The position numbers and the translations under genes are program-made. From Denitromonas iodatirespirans (lineage in GTDB: Bacteria; Pseudomonadota; Gammaproteobacteria; Burkholderiales; Rhodocyclaceae), in assembly GCF_018524365.1 (NCBI RefSeq), contig NZ_JAEKFT010000010.1, positions 1 through 64,000 on the forward strand: a stretch of 64,000 bases of DNA, in the 5' to 3' direction. Every line of letters begins with the position of its first letter. Positions within the stretch are counted from its first letter, which is position 1. The notes under the pieces are model-generated. The model saw only the letters and a program-made list of their open reading frames with translations. It searched no databases and was not told the DNA's origin. Positions 61,433 to 64,000 of the stretch are shown here, one piece after another.

Positions 61433-62812
61433 ATGGAAATCGCCTCGCACTCCGGAGCCTCCCTGGCGGAAGCCCAAGCGTTCCTGGAGCGATATCCGGA
61501 CGTTCAAGCCATCGACATCGTGTTGACCGACTGCCACGGCATCGGGCGCGGCAAGTCGATCCGGCGACACGAGTTGGAATCCCTCTATCGTTCCGGGCGG
61601 GCGATGCCCAGCTCCATGTTCGGGCAGGACGTGGCCGGCGACGACGTCGACGACTCCGGTCAGGTGCTGAACGACGGGGGCGGCGACAAGCGCTGCTGGC
61701 CCCTGCCCGGCACGCTCGGCATGCAGCCGCACAGCCAGCGCGGCCAGGTGCTGGTCAGCATGTACAACGCCGACGGCACGCCGTTCAGCGCCGAGCCCCG
61801 GCACGCGCTCGTTCGCCAGATCGACAAGGCGCTGGCCGCGGGCTACCGGCCGCAAGGTGCCTTCGAGCTCGAGTTCTACCTGATCGACCGGGAGCGCGAC
61901 GCGCACGGCAAGCACCAGCCTGCGCGCTACGCGCTGAGCCACCGGCGTTCGTTGAACCGCAACACCATGTCGGTGGACGAAATCGACGAAATGTCCCCGT
62001 TCTTCGACGCGGTGTACGAAGGCGCCAGGCACCTGGACGTTCCCCTCGAAGCGCTGATTTCGGAATACGCGGTCGGACAATACGAACTGACCATCCGCTA
62101 TCGGGACCTCCTGCGCGCGGCGGACGACGTCATCATCGCAAAACGCCTCGTCCGCGCCGTGGCCCGCCGCTTCGGCTTCGAGGCCTGCTTCATGGCCAAG
62201 CCCTTCGGCCAGCAGGCGGGCTCGGGCATGCACTTGCACCTGTCGCTCGCCGACGGGACGGGCGAGAACCTGTTCGGCGATCGCGCGGACGGAACGCTGA
62301 GTCCGCTCATGCTGCAGGCCATCGGCGGCATCCGCCACACCATTGCGGAAACGATGCTGATCCTCGCCCCCCATCTGAATTCCTGGCGACGCTTCGCCTC
62401 CGTGCTCTACTCGCCCGCCTCGGACACCTGGGGCATCGAAAACCGCACCGTCGCGCTGCGCGTCCCCGAAACGCCGGGAAGTGCGCGCCATTTCGAGCAT
62501 CGCGTCGCCGGCGTCGACGCCAATCCCTATCTGGTCGCCGCGGTCACCCTCGCGGGAGCGCTCAAGGGCATCGAGGACCACCTCGACCCTGGCCCCGCCG
62601 CGGAAGGCAACAGCTATGGCAACACGCGCGCAGCCCACCTGCCCCGAAGCTGGCTGGACGCGATCGATCGCCTGGACGACTCCGAATTCGTCCGCCAGGT
62701 GCTGGGCGAATCCTTGCACCAGGGTTTTGTCGCGATCAAACGCGCCGAATGGCAGCGGTTGGCGATCGATGTTTCGGAAGCGGAATGGGACTTGTATGGC
62801 TTCGTCATCTGA
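61433..62812 (+). CDS. Gamma-glutamylpolyamine synthetase-like GlnA (copy 2)
   Basis: This 459-aa GlnA-like ligase has DIVLTDCHGIGRGKSIRRHEL near the start, GAFELEFYLIDRERD and SEYAVGQYELTIRYRDLL with metal-binding Glu, FMAKPFGQQAGSGMHLHLSL with metal-binding His, and WGIENRTVALRVPET and RVAGVDANPYLVAAVTLAG. It is clearly diverged from copy 1 in the substrate-side segments (EYAVGQYELTIRY versus EAGAGQMEINFFH). The two may glutamylate different amines, or one may act on the transaminated product. It is the last gene of the operon. Confidence 0.88.
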   Translation: MEIASHSGASLAEAQAFLERYPDVQAIDIVLTDCHGIGRGKSIRRHELESLYRSGRAMPSSMFGQDVAGDDVDDSGQVLNDGGGDKRCWPLPGTLGMQPHSQRGQVLVSMYNADGTPFSAEPRHALVRQIDKALAAGYRPQGAFELEFYLIDRERDAHGKHQPARYALSHRRSLNRNTMSVDEIDEMSPFFDAVYEGARHLDVPLEALISEYAVGQYELTIRYRDLLRAADDVIIAKRLVRAVARRFGFEACFMAKPFGQQAGSGMHLHLSLADGTGENLFGDRADGTLSPLMLQAIGGIRHTIAETMLILAPHLNSWRRFASVLYSPASDTWGIENRTVALRVPETPGSARHFEHRVAGVDANPYLVAAVTLAGALKGIEDHLDPGPAAEGNSYGNTRAAHLPRSWLDAIDRLDDSEFVRQVLGESLHQGFVAIKRAEWQRLAIDVSEAEWDLYGFVI

Positions 62813-62941
62813 GAGCTTGTGAAGGAGCAATTCACTCTCGGCCCCCAGGCTTGCATGACTGTGGAGAGGTGGCCGCGGATTCGAGCCGGAAGATGACGAG
62901 AATGACGGCTGTCGATGACGGTCACGAGCCGCGGAGATCAT

Positions 62942-62968
62942 GCCCCGCCGAGAACGACTCGGCGGGGC
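62942..62968 (+). terminator. Rho-independent terminator of the Puu-type operon
   Basis: GCCCCGCCGAG (62942-62952) and CTCGGCGGGGC (62958-62968) form a perfect 11-bp stem with an AACGA loop, followed by a GTCTTTCTT tract. It lies 130 bp after the second GlnA-like gene and before the convergent porin gene. Confidence 0.82.
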
Positions 62969-63066
62969 GTCTTTCTTGCTGGGTGGCGGAAAAGGCCTAC
63001 TCACATCCGGGAGTCAGTCTTGCCTGAAGCGAACCGGCCAGTTGCCTCTCGCCGCCCCCTTGTATG

Positions 63067-64000
63067 TCAGAAGGTATGGCGAAGGCCTGCCGCCAGCGAG
63101 GTGGAGGCAGCCCCATCATCGGTGGCGAGCACGCCACGCGCGGCGTTGTCGTCGTTGGTGGTACGGTTTGCCATCACATAGACGGTGGTTCGCTTCGACA
63201 ACCCATAGGTGTAGGCAAGCGACAACGACGTCGAGTCGTTGTCAGCATTTTCGTCGTCGCTTAGACGGCCAATGTCAGCATGAATCTTGCCCTTTCCGAC
63301 CGGAACGACCACGCCGAGATAAGCAACCTGTGCATCCACTACGCCGTTCTCCTTGGCGGTTTGGTAGCTTGCAGACAGCTTCGCCACACCAAAATCCATT
63401 GTGCCGCCCAGATAGATCTCTTTCAGGTTGTCTTTGGCACGACGCGAGTTATGGTAGATCGCGCCCACGGTCACTGGCCCTGCCGCATAGGCGGCAGCCA
63501 CCCCCATCTTGTCGTCCTGCCCCCTGTCGTCGCCGCTCTCTGCCGTCTGAAAGGAGTAGATCGCTTCGGCAGAGAAAGCCCCCATTTTGGGAAGCTTATA
63601 AGTGATCGAGTTGTCCCAGCGGGCATCCGTCCCGGGCTGAATTGATGCTCCGGGGATCGAGTTGGTGAGAAATGCCTGGCTGTTGAAGGTAGCGCCGGGG
63701 ACTGCCTGAGAGAACTTGAGGGAATAGTTGTAACCGGGGGCGTATTGGCGCCCCAACCCCACGCTACCGAAATCGCCGCTCAAGCCAACCCAGGCCTGAC
63801 GATGAAATTGCCTTGTCGCCGATGCAGGGGCTCCGGTATCGATGGAAAATCCTTGTTCAAGGGCGAATTCGGCCTTCAAGCCACCACCGAGATCTTCCGA
63901 GCCCTTGAAACCGATCCGGGGGGCGGAGTACGGGCCGCTGACCACACCGTTGAAGGTCGTATCCCCTGCCTTGCCGTAGCCAATGCCGGCATCGACGATG
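63067..64000 (-). CDS. Gram-negative trimeric porin (5' end outside window)
   Basis: The frame is open from the window's right edge to a stop at 63067 and encodes at least 310 residues. IVDAGIGYGKAG...RIGFKGSEDLGGGLKAEFALEQGFS is the typical early strand region of Neisseria/Burkholderia-type general porins (usually DxGxxxGSRxGFKGxEDLGxGLKAxFQLE). GLSGDFGSVGLGRQY and a C-terminal phenylalanine (SLAAGLRHTF) complete the pattern. The protein forms a trimeric beta-barrel for small hydrophilic solutes. The signal peptide and first strand lie beyond position 64000. It is convergent with the Puu-type operon. Confidence 0.92.
   Translation of the reverse strand, partial: IVDAGIGYGKAGDTTFNGVVSGPYSAPRIGFKGSEDLGGGLKAEFALEQGFSIDTGAPASATRQFHRQAWVGLSGDFGSVGLGRQYAPGYNYSLKFSQAVPGATFNSQAFLTNSIPGASIQPGTDARWDNSITYKLPKMGAFSAEAIYSFQTAESGDDRGQDDKMGVAAAYAAGPVTVGAIYHNSRRAKDNLKEIYLGGTMDFGVAKLSASYQTAKENGVVDAQVAYLGVVVPVGKGKIHADIGRLSDDENADNDSTSLSLAYTYGLSKRTTVYVMANRTTNDDNAARGVLATDDGAASTSLAAGLRHTF

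Noticed and set aside
1-64000. tRNA, rRNA, CRISPR arrays and phage genes
   Set aside because: No cloverleaf-like sequences, regularly spaced repeats or phage structural or integrase proteins were recognised on either strand; a covariance-model scan was not possible here.

Overview
The window is high-GC DNA (roughly two thirds G+C by eye) that looks like a chromosomal accessory and catabolic region of a betaproteobacterium, most likely a Rhodocyclales/Zoogloeaceae member (Azoarcus, Thauera or Aromatoleum type). This placement is an inference from a Neisseria/Burkholderia-type porin, DUF1302/DUF1329 envelope proteins, a GC-rich intergenic repeat common in Betaproteobacteria, REP-like hairpins and protein style. 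No rRNA, tRNA or CRISPR array was seen.

Layout. (1) 0-2.3 kb: the 3' end of an IS5-type transposase, then a lower-GC integron-type gene cassette. The cassette has an attC-like site and a nucleotide-cyclase-like ORF, followed by about 1 kb of non-coding sequence with a REP-like hairpin and a terminator. (2) 2.3-4.3 kb: a chemoreceptor with a possible sigma-28 promoter. (3) 4.6-13.9 kb: a corrinoid/tetrahydrofolate one-carbon module. The leftward operon encodes a corrinoid protein, DUF1638, a small PF13769-like protein, MTHFR_C, MTHFR, a methyl-THF:corrinoid methyltransferase, a Fe-S/ASKHA corrinoid activator, a broken folE2 start and a 4Fe-4S protein. It diverges from purU-folD. Together these could move a methyl group from a corrinoid protein to THF and oxidise it to formate, but no substrate-specific (MttB/MtgB-like) methyltransferase lies in the window.

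(4) 14-28.4 kb: amino-acid/opine-style catabolism, with an M14 deacylase, a tartrate/malate dehydrogenase family enzyme, Lrp, class III aminotransferase, two GhrA-like 2-hydroxyacid dehydrogenases, GNAT, aldehyde dehydrogenase, two nearly identical HAD hydrolases, a PuuB-like amine oxidase and a Tat-exported solute-binding protein. (5) 28.5-38.5 kb: the rest of that ABC importer, a three-subunit HcnABC/opine-oxidase-like dehydrogenase, a bicupin, an ornithine-cyclodeaminase-family protein, a threonine-dehydratase-family protein and an AraC-type regulator. (6) 38.9-44.4 kb: a HAD, kinase, PLP phospho-lyase-like and Lrp operon facing a GabD-like dehydrogenase across a strong hairpin.

(7) 44.8-51.5 kb: a leftward envelope operon (DUF1329, DUF1302, MMPL/RND, YCF48-like). 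(8) 52.3-53.0 kb: a TetR regulator. (9) 53.1-62.8 kb: a rightward gamma-glutamylation (Puu-type) operon of amidase, APC permease, PuuD, GlnA-like, aldehyde dehydrogenase, aminotransferase and a second GlnA-like, ending at a clear terminator. The envelope operon and the Puu operon have near-identical promoters, each with the same palindrome between -35 and -10. This suggests both are controlled by the TetR protein between them as one system for an amide or amine, perhaps hydrophobic. (10) 63.0-64.0 kb: the 3' part of a porin gene cut by the window end.
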